Below are positions 1-13,600 of a stretch of 64,000 nucleotides of DNA, in pieces. Every line of letters begins with the position of its first letter. Position 1 is the stretch's first letter. The notes beneath the pieces are model-generated. The model did not search any database. It had not been told where the DNA came from and saw nothing but the letters and a program-made list of their open reading frames with translations. The position numbers and the translations under genes were made by a program. This DNA comes from Liolophura sinensis (taxonomy: Eukaryota; Mollusca; Polyplacophora; Chitonida; Chitonidae), in the NCBI RefSeq assembly GCF_032854445.1, contig NC_088295.1:40907385-40971384 (forward strand), read 5' to 3'.

Positions 1-1683
1 ATAGTATGATAGCTATGTGTGGTGAGTAATAGAGCAGGCTTGCCTACATGTAAATCTACATGTGACAATCTGTCACAACCAGACCTACATGTACATTGTA
101 CATAAGGTTGCAGCATAGTGAGGCTTTAACCTCCTATCTGAACTCCCACGTAATCAGGTTTGGTCTGTGGATGGATGTGTAGGTTGTACCTACTCTTGGT
201 AAGTTAGCCTCAGACTCTGGAGGAGGCTGCTGGGCTAGTTCCCAGCAGGAGATAGCAGTGACATTTAGATATGGAATGTGAGAGTGTTGTGCTGCAGCCC
301 TTCAGACCATGTGTGGATTAGCCTGGGGGGCTGTGCAGCAGGTGACCAAGATCCGCAAACACATGTACATACAGTAGACCAATGCAGACTTAGTACAGCC
401 ATCTACCCTTAGATGAGGCACATTAGGGCCTTGTATAGTCTCCCTGTTTAGCACAGCAGCATCCAATCGATTCATGTCTCGTGGCCTCCCCTTTGAGACA
501 CAATAATCTGGTATGTTTCTCAACCACTAGGGCTGTTCATTAGAACATTAACCAGACTTCTATTTTGTAGACTAGTGCTTCTTATCCAATTTTGTGACAC
601 CAGCGTTCACTTTGTAAACTAGTGGATATAATCTGATTTGTGACCACACCCATTTTATATCAGTGTAATATGTATGCAACTGATTTACACCTCCTGCTAG
701 TAATCCAAGCCCACTGTCTACATATCAGCATGACATGCACTGGAACTACAGTGTGTCTGACCTCGATTGTTCCCGACTTGTGAGTTGCATTCACCCTGGA
801 AGAGCCCCCACACTGTTATGACCTGTATATCACACCCAGTGTGCCTCACCATACCTGACAAAACATTTACACAAAGATGCTGTAAAGCCTTCATTAAAAC
901 CCTATTCATCCAGGTCAATTTCATGCTACATTTAGGCTGTCACTTTTTATCTGTTAACATGAACTCCCCAGCCACAATTCTGGTTGCATCTCTAGTTTTT
1001 ACCAGCTACAGTGGAGAGAAAAGTAAAGGATACAGGAGAGAAAAAAGTAGAGAAATGCTTCTACACCATGCTGGCAGATGGCTGTCAGTACATTATTAAC
1101 GTGTCGACCTGTTTGCATAGAAAACACCAACTTCCCATGTAGTCTGTGCAGTTATTAGATTTTGTTTGGTATGGGAAGTTTTTCCAACTTTCATGATAAA
1201 ATATTTTTGTAAATAAGTATAAAAATAAGTACAAAATAAGTATACAGACAAAATCAGGCCTGGCTATTGCGAATGTGCATTATTGTCTACTTGTACATGT
1301 AAACTTCTGTGTGTTTGACAGGAGCACCAGGATGTACATGTAGATTGAATCGACGCTGAATTGGCAAAAAGTAGACGTGCATACTTAGGGAGTTTATAGG
1401 TAGATGCGGACGTATCATCTAATGATCAGATGAAGTCATTCTTCATTCTTTTGTCTTCATTAGAACACTCCATGGAAAAGGTGCAGTGCTATTACTTAGT
1501 ACTTAACATTTTAGTGTGTACAAAGTGAATTCATTGAAGGTTTCTCTCTTGAAGATGCTGGTAGCTGCATGTAAAAAACTACACTTATTGACTTGAATGA
1601 AACGTGTACTATGGCACAATTGTTCTGTGTAAAGTGATGTGTGTGCAGAATGTTAAATGTGTATGAACCTTGACATAAGAAAG
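1..1683 (+). other. Intron of the LLGL gene (left edge)
   Basis: No exon could be supported here. The first recognisable LLGL exon starts at about 1684 in the middle of the family's first WD repeats, so about 60 N-terminal residues are missing. I looked for that conserved segment in this stretch and did not find it; the first exon(s) and promoter should lie left of the window. The sequence is AT-rich with scattered 'acatgtaca' motifs. The short open frames show no family resemblance or splice context. Confidence 0.6.
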
Positions 1684-4582
1684 CTATGGCCGTCCCGGGG
1701 TAGAGATGAGTGGTCTACACCAGGAAGACGTACAAGTCAACCAGCTCTTCTTCCTCAGTGAACAGGTCAGTTCTTCTTCACAAGTCATTCCACTTGGAGA
1801 ATGTTTTTTGTGTTTAACATGTGATTTTTACTTAATGAATCACCCTAACTTAAACTGTATTATACCCAACATTCCTTTCATGACTGTTGGTAATTTTTCA
1901 GAATTTTTGAGAGATCTAGTGACCAAAGAACTGTGTTGCGAGGTGTATGTAAATATGTATCCTAGTGAGAAAAAAAATATTAGTTTATAACCTTATTGGT
2001 CTCTAAAAAATATTGGTCTCTTCAAACGATTTTTCAGGGCAAATACTGCAGGTAATATTACATAAATGTGGTAAAATAGAATGAATTTTCTCATTTACGT
2101 GCGATATGAATAAAAATACTGTATATATTTAAGACATACTGCAGCAACAACTATCTTCATGCCTAACCTGTTAATAAATCGTTTGCTTTTAGGGCCGCCT
2201 CATCTCCCTGTGTAGTGATAACAGCCTGCACTTGTGGGAAATCAACATCAGAGATAACACCGCTGTTCTTGATGAGGTCAAGCATTATAACATGGAATCC
2301 AGGTGAGGTGATAGGGTATTACTTTTATGTGCAGTGGGGAGTGGAGGTTGGGTGGGGTGGGGTTTGGTTTACTCACATAAATAGGTGCTAATTGGAGCAG
2401 CTGTACTTGTGAAATGGACTGGTCTGATTTGAAGATGTTGAATGATTTACTGTATAAAGTGATTTATTTGATCATAGCACGTCCTTTTGTGTTTGAATTA
2501 AATGTTAAATCACCAACAAAATTGACTGGAGGGGTGCCACGCACTTGTGAAGTTATTTGCTGAAGTTATAAAATAACCCTCAGAGTTGATAACTTTCGTC
2601 TTGTGGACTTCGATGTAGATTAGGCTATTTCAGTATATTTGATCACTGAAGCTAGATTGAATTGAATGATTTGAAACTTTTTTTGTATTAATCACTGTCC
2701 TTATATTTGCTTGGGTAATGCATTTAGTTTGTATTTGGTTGACTTCTTTTAACTTGCTTTCACACCTGTTTTCTAACTGATTCATCTAAGCTGTTATCTA
2801 AACTAGATGTAATACAGTCACTCAAATTACACCCCAATCATGAGGGCAGTCATGGAGTCTTCTGCACTTCATTCATCTGTCTTGTCAGAAGCATGGGTCA
2901 GTCCAGAGACTGCAGCTGTAATTCTAACCACCTCGTTATCTGTGCTGATTGTTTCTGCAGCAAGCTTAAGAGCATCTCTGCCTGCTGTCTGAGTTCTAAT
3001 GGAAGCCAGCTGCTGTTGGGGACAGAAGGTGGTAACATTCTCCTGTTGGATGTCAGCAACTTTACACTACTGGATCAGATAATATACCAGGATGTTGTTA
3101 TGCAGAAGTAAGTCCTTGTTTCTCTTTGAAGTTCCCGGAACTGTAAGTTAATTGTTTCTCGTGACTCTAAAATCTGAGGGAAAATAATTAAAATTGGTGT
3201 TAGATTGGCATTTCAAAATGTACTTTTCTTGGAATTCTCATTTTGTTTGGAAATGAGTTATTAGTAATGAATAACTATTGTATTTAGCATGTGATGATAA
3301 ACACATAATTAGTTGAAAAGCTAATACAAGTTCAAATGGAGAAGATGTTTTTACATGCCTTTGATGGAGGAGCTATTGGAAAGAGTCCCTTTTGCGTAGT
3401 CCAGCATTGCCTTTGCATACTAATGCATGGTTATTTTTATGAAAACTTTAGTGTTGTCAAAGACAATAAATAAACGTTTTTTGCTGCTCCGTATTTAGCT
3501 CAGAAATAAATTGTACCTTTGAGCTCTGACCTCATAATTGTATCACGAGGTCAGTCTAACTAAGTGCTATAATTTTACTATCTAAAACCTTTCAGTTGAA
3601 AGCTGAATTTTTTTTGACAAACTCTGATTCATGGTTAAGTGTAATAGTCTGTTGAATTTTAAAGCTAATGATGTAAATGCTGTCAAATAGGAAAGTAGAG
3701 TATGTAATTGTTGATGCTTTGCTCTCTGAATACTGTATGAATATTGCAACAAGTGGGTAATTTGTTAGAACTGGATGGTTAGAGGAGGCATTGTTGACTC
3801 GCATAAACTATTGGGTTATCCCCTGTCAAAGTGTATTGGATGGGAATACAGAGACACGGATTGGAGCCCAAATCTCACAGCTGTGTAATTTGATCTCTGC
3901 TTTATTCAATCTTCATCAAACTCTGGAGCCAGTCAAGGAATTACAAACTAGATAGAAAGATTTGATTGTGGTTGGGGACACAGACAGCTGTCTGTGCTGA
4001 TAACCAGATTAAGGGGATTACAGCCCAGCCAATTTATACAGAGTCAGTCCATGCAAAGACCTGGCCAACTGGACCATCTGTGGCTGGTTAAGGGGTGTTT
4101 AGTGAGGGTGACTTGCATAGCCCCTCCCCTCTTCTCGATCTCACCCATCTCCTGTGAGTCCTCTAAGTTCTCACTCCTCACTTCAACCAGTCATTGAGCC
4201 TGGACTATTGATTTTCACCCAGTATAATATGCTCTTGTAATATGACAGCCAAAACCATTTGAACAGGGATTTATCACTTGGGCTTACTGCTCCAGCAGGC
4301 TGTTTCTCTTCAGCCAGGCACATAAACATTCCCCAGACAGCTGTTTTAGCCAGAGGAATTACATTGTAAGCTAGGAATTAACTGCTAATAGCATCGTTAA
4401 CCTATGCTTTAGTTAGGACCAGTGAAGAAATGGCAGCCAGTTGCTTGCTACTTCGATGTGATAAGTTGCCATAGTTTCCCTCTCGTTCCTAAGGTGTTGA
4501 AGCATGATTTGTCCTTCAGCCTTTTTGCACTGTTTTGAGGCATGTCGTCTTCAATTTGCCTCTGATTGCAGGCATGATCAAT

Positions 4583-4655
<73 letters not shown>

Positions 4656-7600
4656 TATATATATGAAACACGTCCTGATCTTTATAGTAAATTAGCTACC
4701 TTACTCTTAGGTGGTATTTTAGACCTAGGCTATCAAACAATATTGATCAGTATCTGATAAGGGCTTGTACCAGTGTAAATATAACAGGGGCATTTGGTAC
4801 ATATGAGAGGATAAAGGAGAAGCACTTTTTAATTGCACTATTGAGTGCTTGGCTTGGACACTTTTTATTGGGAAAATCTGACCTAGGAGTCATTACTCAG
4901 TCTTTCCTGCTTCAGTCTTCTACACATATGGATATAGCTGAGGTAAATGTAACACTGAAAGGGCTTTACATAACAGATCACACCCGATATACAGTGAACA
5001 TACACAGTGGGAGTGCACCAGCCCTGTGATATAGACGAATGATAATAAAAGGGGTCAGGTACCGTTCCACTAGACATACATTTATATGGGTTTACAAAAT
5101 GAAATGTTCTAGGTTGAATGGCCAACAGTAGGGCCTTCACAAAAGGCATAAATGTACTGGTCCAGACAAACAAATTTCCCTCCAAATTTACCACATTATG
5201 CAGCACACAAAGCAACTTTTTAATGCATATGAATAAACATTTATTTATGGCAGTAGTGCATTTACACCAGTCTGTCTGATAGTTTGAATAGTAATGTCAT
5301 CAGTAATGTGAATGATTTGTTGCAGTGTGCCAGATGATTTCAAGATCAACCCAGGTGCAGTGGAGGCCATTGCTGTGCACCCTACCAACCCAGACAAGGT
5401 AGTGCTCATTTTGTTATCAACCGTTCTACATACGGTAGATGACCTAATATGTTGCCCAATAAAGCGCAGTTCACAGGCAAATAAATACCATAAAATGTTA
5501 TTTGTGGTGCTGAAACTTTCATTAGGAAATTATCCTACCTTCTAACTGACCCATGAAAACTCCTTTCAAAAATCAAAAGAACTCTCAAAATCGGGCTAAG
5601 TGTGCAACGTTGTAATGGTCAAAATTTTAGGTCATTTACCGTATATCACAAATATAGATCTTCAGATTGGGCAATAATGCCTTTTGTGTTATGATCCTAT
5701 CTTCCTTTGTTATAAAATACCCATCCTATGTTCTCACTGTTTAACTGGATTTTGTGTTCAACTATGTTACAGTCAGTTTTATGTTTCAGTTTCTCATTGG
5801 TTACAATCGTGGTTTGATTGTACTGTGGGACAACAAGGAGAGCAATGCTGACAAGACCTACAATGCTACACAGGTATGGACCTTTAGTAGACTAACTATA
5901 TTTACCTTAAAATATGACCTGGAAAAAAAAAAGTGCAGTGTTACAGGCAAATGAATGTGACAAAGCATTAATTTGGGGGCTGAAACTTTCTGGTATCATC
6001 CTGCCCTCTGAATGTCTGTAACACCTAACCAACATGGAAAGGACTGCCTGTATCGGGTAAAACTAGTGACCCAAACCATTAGTGGTTAATTTAAATGGCT
6101 TTGGTATACAAGGCAACGTTACAAATGTTAAATGTCATTGATACATCTCTTTGAATATACCTAAAAAAAACTAATCCAAATTTGTTCAAGAAGAAGCTTT
6201 CAACTTAAAAATAACTGTGCAGAGAATTTATGATGTTTTCTTTTCTGTAGCAATTGGAGTCTCTGACTTGGCATAGGAATGGTACAGAGTTTGTCAGCTC
6301 GCATGCTGATGGTAGTTATCTCGTGTGGAGCTCCACAGACTCTTCCGGACCAAAGGAACCCGCAGCTTCACCTTATGGTAAGAACTCAAAAATGATGTTG
6401 GCGTTACAGTCACACTAATCATCATGCTGTACCCATTTGCTGAACAATCATGTGAACTTTGGGATTAATAGTTTGAGATCATTTCATATGATTATTTTAC
6501 CAGCTATTTGGACTAACGTGAAAAATCCATAAAGTGTAATTTACCATCTACATTTTTTTATCATTTAAATAGAAGATGTAAATATTTTGGCTTTTCAAAA
6601 TAACTGCCTTGGGTATTATTAATAGAATTATGATGGCTTTCATTGTCTAGCATTTCATGATGTCTTAGTGTTAGCATTTTAATAGGGTATACTTCCTTTT
6701 TTCAGGCCCATTCCCTTGCAAGGCAATTAGCAAAATCCTATGGAAAACCGCCAAAATGTAAGTAGAAATAACACTAAGTGTGAACATTACTTTTAACACC
6801 CTAAGCAAAGTCCATGGCAGTTCCCTGGAGAATCCGGGGGTGTGACCATGTATCTTTGGTCATCCTTACTAACGAGTTGAGCTGTTATGACAGCCAACTA
6901 ACTTGTACATATCTGTGTATGCACGCTGTTTATTTAAATCAAACCATTTTCTTAAAATTATTCCATTATTATTAATATTAATATTCAAACTCGCCTTTAA
7001 CAGATAGCTCTCTGTCCCAAAGTAGAATTTATTCAATTCACAATCCTGTATCACACAAATGTCAGTAGAATTTATTCAATTCACAATCCTGTATCACACA
7101 AATGTCAGTAGAATTTATTCAATTCACAATCCTGTATCACACAAATGTCAGTAGAATTTATTCAATTCACAATCCTGTATCACACAAATGTCAGCAAAGA
7201 TTAATTCACATAATTAAATTCTGCAGACAAATTCAAACTGTTTGTTTTATTCCCTCAGTGATCCCGAGCCATTCATCATTTTCTCTGGAGGCATGCCACG
7301 TGCCAGTTACGGTGACAAGCACACAGTCAGTGTGATGCAGGGCTCCAATCACACCGTGTTTGACTTCACCTCCAGAGTCATTGACTTCATTGCGATCACT
7401 CGGGGAGATGAGGATGACACAGAAGAATCTAGAGCAGGTAAAAAGTGCACTGGAACTTATGGCAGTGAAGCTATGTCCCAAACATACCAGTAAATCTTGG
7501 AGAATTTGCGAACACTGCAGTAAATCTGAAAGATCTCGCAACATCACAGCAATTTTTTAGCAGCTGATCAGGTGTGTTTTAATAACAATGTTTTGATTAT

Positions 7601-10600
7601 TACCTAATGCTGTTGACAGAGCACGATGACCCTCACGCCCTGATTGTCCTGGTGGATGAGGAATTGATAGTCATTGACCTGGACACCCCCAACTGGCCAC
7701 TCTTCCGCCTGCCATATGTGAACAGTTTACATTCCACTGCCATCACATGCTCCCAGCATATAAACAATGTACCTGAACAGCTCTGGGAGAAGATTGTGGA
7801 TGCTGGCCAGGCTCAGAACAACGCTTACTCAGCCAGGGTGAGGCTCATTACTGACCTGTCTTAGTTCACCAGCTGTTTACATTCCATGCATACCAGAAGG
7901 CTGGACACATGGTAGGGACTCAGTCAGGCCTGCCTTAAGTGTGGAGAATGTCAGAAATCTATCCACTTGCTAGTAATTAATCAAAAGAGCCAGGTGGTAG
8001 CTGAAATAAGTTGACTGCTGCCTGTAGGCTGTGAAGCCCATGGAGCCATTACTTAGTACAGTATTTCTAGGAGTGTTGATTGTTGAAGTCTGGAGTTCAA
8101 ATCCAAGACTCTGCAATTTGTAAGAAATCATCTAGGAAGGGATTTGAATTTAGGTATGTGTATTTTACAAGAAACCCTTTTTGTTTTCAGTAGGATATTA
8201 CACATATGAAAACCCAAATCTCAGATTATGAAAGTGACACATTCAACTGGTAAAACGAAGTTTTGTTTTCGTTTTAAATTCATTTTAGTGAAATACTTTT
8301 TTGGATTTCAGGAATGGCCAATAACTGGTGGAAAGGCCTTAGTGGACGCTCCGGTTTCCAGAGATTTGCTGCTCACTGGGTAAGAGATATTTTTCATTAA
8401 TTCCTACTTAATTTTTTAGGCCGTTTGTTGTATTGTAATGTAGTGCAATTGATTCCCCTAGATTAGAAATATGCTGTTAATAAGCTGAACATTACAAAAA
8501 CTGTCCCAGTCACTTGCAACTTTTTACTAGAACGGCCTTTTTGTCTTTTCTGCTTCTGTGAAAAAGTGGCTGAGACATGTATCCTTACAATGCTACCTTT
8601 ATCCTTCCTTTTTGTAAATTTTTTAATTTGCCCTTTTTCCCCCACCAACAGCCACGAGGATGGCGCAGTGCGCTTCTGGGATGCCTCTACCACAAGTCTA
8701 CAGCTGATGTACAAGCTCACCACTGCACCTCTCTTTGGCTCTGATGTTGGGTCTAGTGACAATGCTGCTGGAGAGGAGGAAGAGTGGCCTCCCTTCAGGA
8801 AGGTAAGTCAAACTTATTGTAATATACATCTGTCTGGAGGTGGTAAATCTAACACAATTTTCATTTTATCTTCACTAATCAAATTATATTTTAAGTAAAG
8901 TATTTAAGTTTGCTAATGTAGCCTATACAAATCAAATTTTGATCAAATTATTATTGTCCCTGCCTGCCCATTATGTTTTTTGATTTTCATTATTTACATG
9001 GTGCCTTGATGTTTGATTAATCACACACATATACTATGCTCTACTTCCCAGCAGGCCAATATTTATGTCCCTGCCTCGAAAATGTCTTCATTTATATTTG
9101 ATCATTCTGTCCCTGTGCAGGTAGGAACTTTCGACCCATACAGTGATGACCCTAGACTGGCCATTCAGAAGATCGCACTGTGTTCTCTGAGCGAGACCCT
9201 TATTGTGGCTGGAACTGCAGGTCAAGTGGTCATCCTACAGATGGAGAGAGAAGAGCGAGAACAGGAGGTCAAGGGCGTGAATGTCAACATTGTCGGGGAG
9301 AGAGACAACTTTGTGTGGAAAGGACACGAAGCCCTGACCCTGAAAGAAGGAGATCAGAAGTTCGCCCCAGGATTCCAACCCACCTGTGCTGTACAGTTAT
9401 GTCCCCCTGCTGCCTGCACCGCTCTTGCCTTCCAATCAGAGTGGCAACTGTAAGTACACCAGAATTTTGTATTTATTCACTTTTTTAAGTGACAGTACAC
9501 AGCTTTGGTTAAATCACAGTAATTCAAATAAGCGAAGTGCACATATGAAACTGGAGTTACTTACCTAGAAAACTACTTCTGCTTATTGTTTATAACTCTT
9601 TTAACAGAACTGTAGGAGTGAAGACCCTATGTATCTGGTTGTGAAGTCCTCGGTTAAGTGACCAGTGGTTTCCAACAAATTGTATATGTTACACGAATCT
9701 ACCAAACTTTCTTGTGAACGTTCTGATGACCCAATTAATAAAGCCTGTATCGGTCTCTTGCAGTGTGGCGGCTGGTACAGCACATGGATTTGCCTTGTTC
9801 GATTATCTCCAGAAGAAAGAAGTGGTGACAAAATGTACTCTTAACCCTAACGGTAAGCGATAATTTATTTGCACAGCCGACCTAACCCCATGGGGGTTTT
9901 ATGTTATTTTAGCTGTGGCTTTAAGTTGGAAGGTTTAAGTTGCCTACCATAAACCTGACCACTGTTGTAGAAGTCGAACATTCTGATGTACGCCACTAAA
10001 CACCAGAAGCACTCTTTTGATGAGGTTCTTTTATCATTAGAGAATTACTGTATTTCATCTAAAGTTTGGTATGAGAAAACGCCTTTTCAAAAAGCAAATA
10101 AAGGCCTTAAAATGATACTCTTATCATTAAGTTTTATTCATGAGAAAATTAATCAAACTTCATGAAAAAAATCTTTGAATTGGCCCTATAAAGTGGATGA
10201 GCCAATCAGAATAAAGCAGAATGTGTCAGTTGAATAATGCTTAACTAGAGGTGAAATGCAGTACTAAGACATTAGTGAAATCAATTCAGCTTGAAAAACT
10301 TTTGATGTGAACAGATTTGACAGGGGTTGTTCAAGACACGAGCATGTCGAGAAGGAAATCCTTCAAAAAGTCACTGAGGGAATCGTTCAGACGGCTGAGA
10401 AGACGACGATCAGAGCGCCGAAGGGCAGAGGAACAGGGCAAGAAAGAGGGCACAGAAAAGGGCATTGAGCAGAAGGACACCACCCCACCGGCTGAGGCTG
10501 GAGCTACTGCTTCCCCTACCCCTGCTGCGGACCCAGAGGCGGGTGCAGCTGCCGCTGCTGTGGAGCGCAAACCTGTGGAGAGACAAGTGGAGGCTCGCAG

Positions 10601-13600
10601 TACAGAAGATTTCAAAGCCTCTCTTGTTAGATGCCTGTATTTTGCGGAGACATTTGTCTTGAATGGTATGTTTATGATGGTTGTCTAGCCTTGTCATGAG
10701 TAAGAATCCATGCTTTAATCCATATTATATAGCTGCTTCTAAAAGTGGAAAAAAGGTCATGTTAAGATTCATTTCATAATGGGGTAAGGCAGCCCTTGTT
10801 GGCTCAGTGGTTTAATGTGCTTGTTCATTTTGGCTATCACCCCTTTGACAAGCGAGGTCATGTGTTTGAATCCAGCTTACACTGCTTTGCCTGTGGTGAG
10901 GTTTCTCAGGTATTTAGCGAAGGGCAATAGTTAAATTTAGGCACTCTAGTTCACGCTGACCTGACTGCTGTGATATAAAAATTGTTGGGCGATTTTAAAT
11001 GCTAATCAGAAGTATGTATAATAGGCTGAAGACATTGTGATTTCAGTGTTTTACTTCTCTTGTTTACAGGTTCACAGCCAAGCGCTACTCTCTGGGCTGG
11101 TACCAACTCTGGCACAGTTCTCATATTTACCATCACCCTTCCCGCCAGTGACAAACGAGCCGTAGATGAAATCTCTGCAGTGCTGGCTAAGGAGATTAAG
11201 TTGCGCCACCATGCCCCAGTTATCTCTATTGCCGTGCTAGACAAACAGAATCGTGTGGTGCCCGCACCGCTAGAAGTGCAGCATGAGCGTGCCAAGGCAC
11301 CGGACATGTCAGGCGATCATCATGTTATCATCTGCTCAGAGGAACAATTCAAAGTAACTTCCTTTTCTAATATTCCCAGATGTAAATTTTCAACTGAAGA
11401 ATTACAATCAGTTGTTAATAGAGCGTCTTTTTGCATGTAGCCAAGCTACTCTACTGTTTTTAGATGAAAATATCAAGTCCTCGCTTTTAATATTTCTATC
11501 AATATTAGTGTTGTGCAAAGGGTAAAATCGTCAATAAATGAAGGTCAAAATGTATGCCTATTTTAATTGCCTAGTTACAAATATGCTGTTACATTTGTAG
11601 TTGTTCAGTTTGCCACATCTAAAGCCAGCTTACAAGTGCAAGTTGACGGCTGTTGATGGAGCAAGGGTACGGCGACTTGATTTCGTCAATTTCCGCAGCA
11701 AAACAGGTAACTGGTGTTCATTGTGATAATTGTCATAGAAAAATAAAATGGATTGCTTGTTATAGAACTGGATTGCTTGTCATAGAACTGGATTGCTACT
11801 ACTCCATGTAACTAGAACTAATTTCAGCCTTTGCAAATCATTTACAAACTTTTTTGCCTAGAGCATTTTGGAATTTCTCAACATATCCATTAGTTTGAAT
11901 TGAAAATGAAATATGTTTGCCTTTCAGATGAAAACTACAATGAGTTTGACATTGCTTGTTTGACCAATCTAGGAGATTTAAGTGTGTATTCAATTCCTAA
12001 CCTACGTAGACAGCTCATGCAATCAGGCTGTATAAGGAAAGAGGATATCAAGTAAGTTGCTTTGTGTTTTGTAATTTGATAAGGGTAGAAGCAATATTGA
12101 GAGAAAATAAAAAATCAATTCAGGGAAAAGTTCATTGCAAGTGTTCTCATAAAACAATATATGTAACTGAATTTGAACAAAATATTTTCCACCAAAATGG
12201 GCGTACAAAGTTATATCCCAGATGTCTTTGTCAGTATTATTACTTTGAAAACACTTTATGTAGTAAGTCATGCCTTATTTTTGCTGATTGCCCCGACTAT
12301 TTTGTGTGTATCATTCTATGCCATTTGTCTGACCTGTGTTCCAACAATTTCTCGTCCTCTGTAGTGGCATTTCATCCTTCATCTTCACACGGAATGGCCA
12401 GGGCTTCTTCCTGAGCTCAGCATCAGAGTTTGTGCGTGTGTCGCTTTCAGCTCAGCTCATCACACTGCCCCTGTGTGAGGTAGAACTGAAGGAGGGTATG
12501 AGGCCGGAGCCAGAGCCTGAACCTGAGGTGGCGGCCTGCCCTGAGGCAGGGACACCCGCCATTCAGGTGACAGCTGCTGAGGATAGCGAGACAACTGGGT
12601 GAGTGAGTTGTGACCAAATGTAAACTGTATTCAGTTTGTAATTTGAAATGCGCTTTAAAGGAAGTTCTAGACTAACCCCTGTAACATGTAACAGTATATT
12701 TGCATTAAAACTTTCTAGAGGCATATTCAGTGCTGAAAGACACATTTTCCACAGCACGGTCCTGAAAATATCTTTCTGAGGTGAATAGAAATGGGCAATT
12801 TGAGTAAGTCATATTTTGAAATTTTAGGTCAAATGAAGTAGTTCAGGGAATTTGGAATATTAAATATTCCATTTATAAATTTTCAGAAGAAATCACTCTT
12901 CCTCTTGACTAAGCTGGAATAAAAGCTGCATTATTGGTTGAAGGGAGTACTTTTTGGAGTGTTCATGTTCTTTTCCTGTGACATTTTCAGAGCTGAAGGA
13001 GCTGTTGGTGAAGGAGAAACATTAGAACAGTCGGCAGTAGAGGACCACAATGACTCCCGAGCTGATACCACAGCTGACATCACAGTGGACAGCGTTACAG
13101 TCAAGTGAGTGGCAGTATTCTCATTGTAACACAGTCTTCTCATAGTAACACAGTCTTCAGCTTTAGACTCAATAATTGTATGCTGAATAATCCTGTGTTG
13201 CTCTTAATGAAAATATAATCAATTAAAAATGCCTAAAAAGATTTTACATTTCTCTACTCTTGTTAACATTATCTTTTTCATTATAAACTAGCCCAAATTT
13301 AAGATTTCCTTGAATTCAATTTAGCTCTAGGGCTGTCTTCTGTTCTACGTGACATTCATCGATACATGAAATGTTTTCAGTCCTGATGTTGTTGGAGACA
13401 CAAGTACTCAGAGCGCAGAGGTGGTTACTACGGTTACAGAGGTCACAGTTGGTGGAGGTAAGTATTAAGACCTCGTCATGACCAGAATGTCCAGGCACTG
13501 ATAGGTTACCTTCTAGGTCCCCAAATAAATGTGGCGTGGTATTCACTATATCTTGACTAAAAGAAGAAAAAAAACCAATAAAAAACCACTTCCATCATTG

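Noticed and set aside
1706-1990. 94-codon open frame starting with ATG at 1706 as the N-terminus of a protein
   Set aside because: The ATG is an internal methionine of an LLGL exon ([16 protein letters not shown]), and the frame runs past the donor at 1766 into intron.
4448-4695. Open frames with long Tyr-Ile runs on both strands
   Set aside because: Translations of the (TA)n microsatellite.
7102-7335. 77-codon frame with repeated FIQFTI..H
   Set aside because: It is produced by the 43-bp tandem repeat and is out of frame with the LLGL exon that follows.
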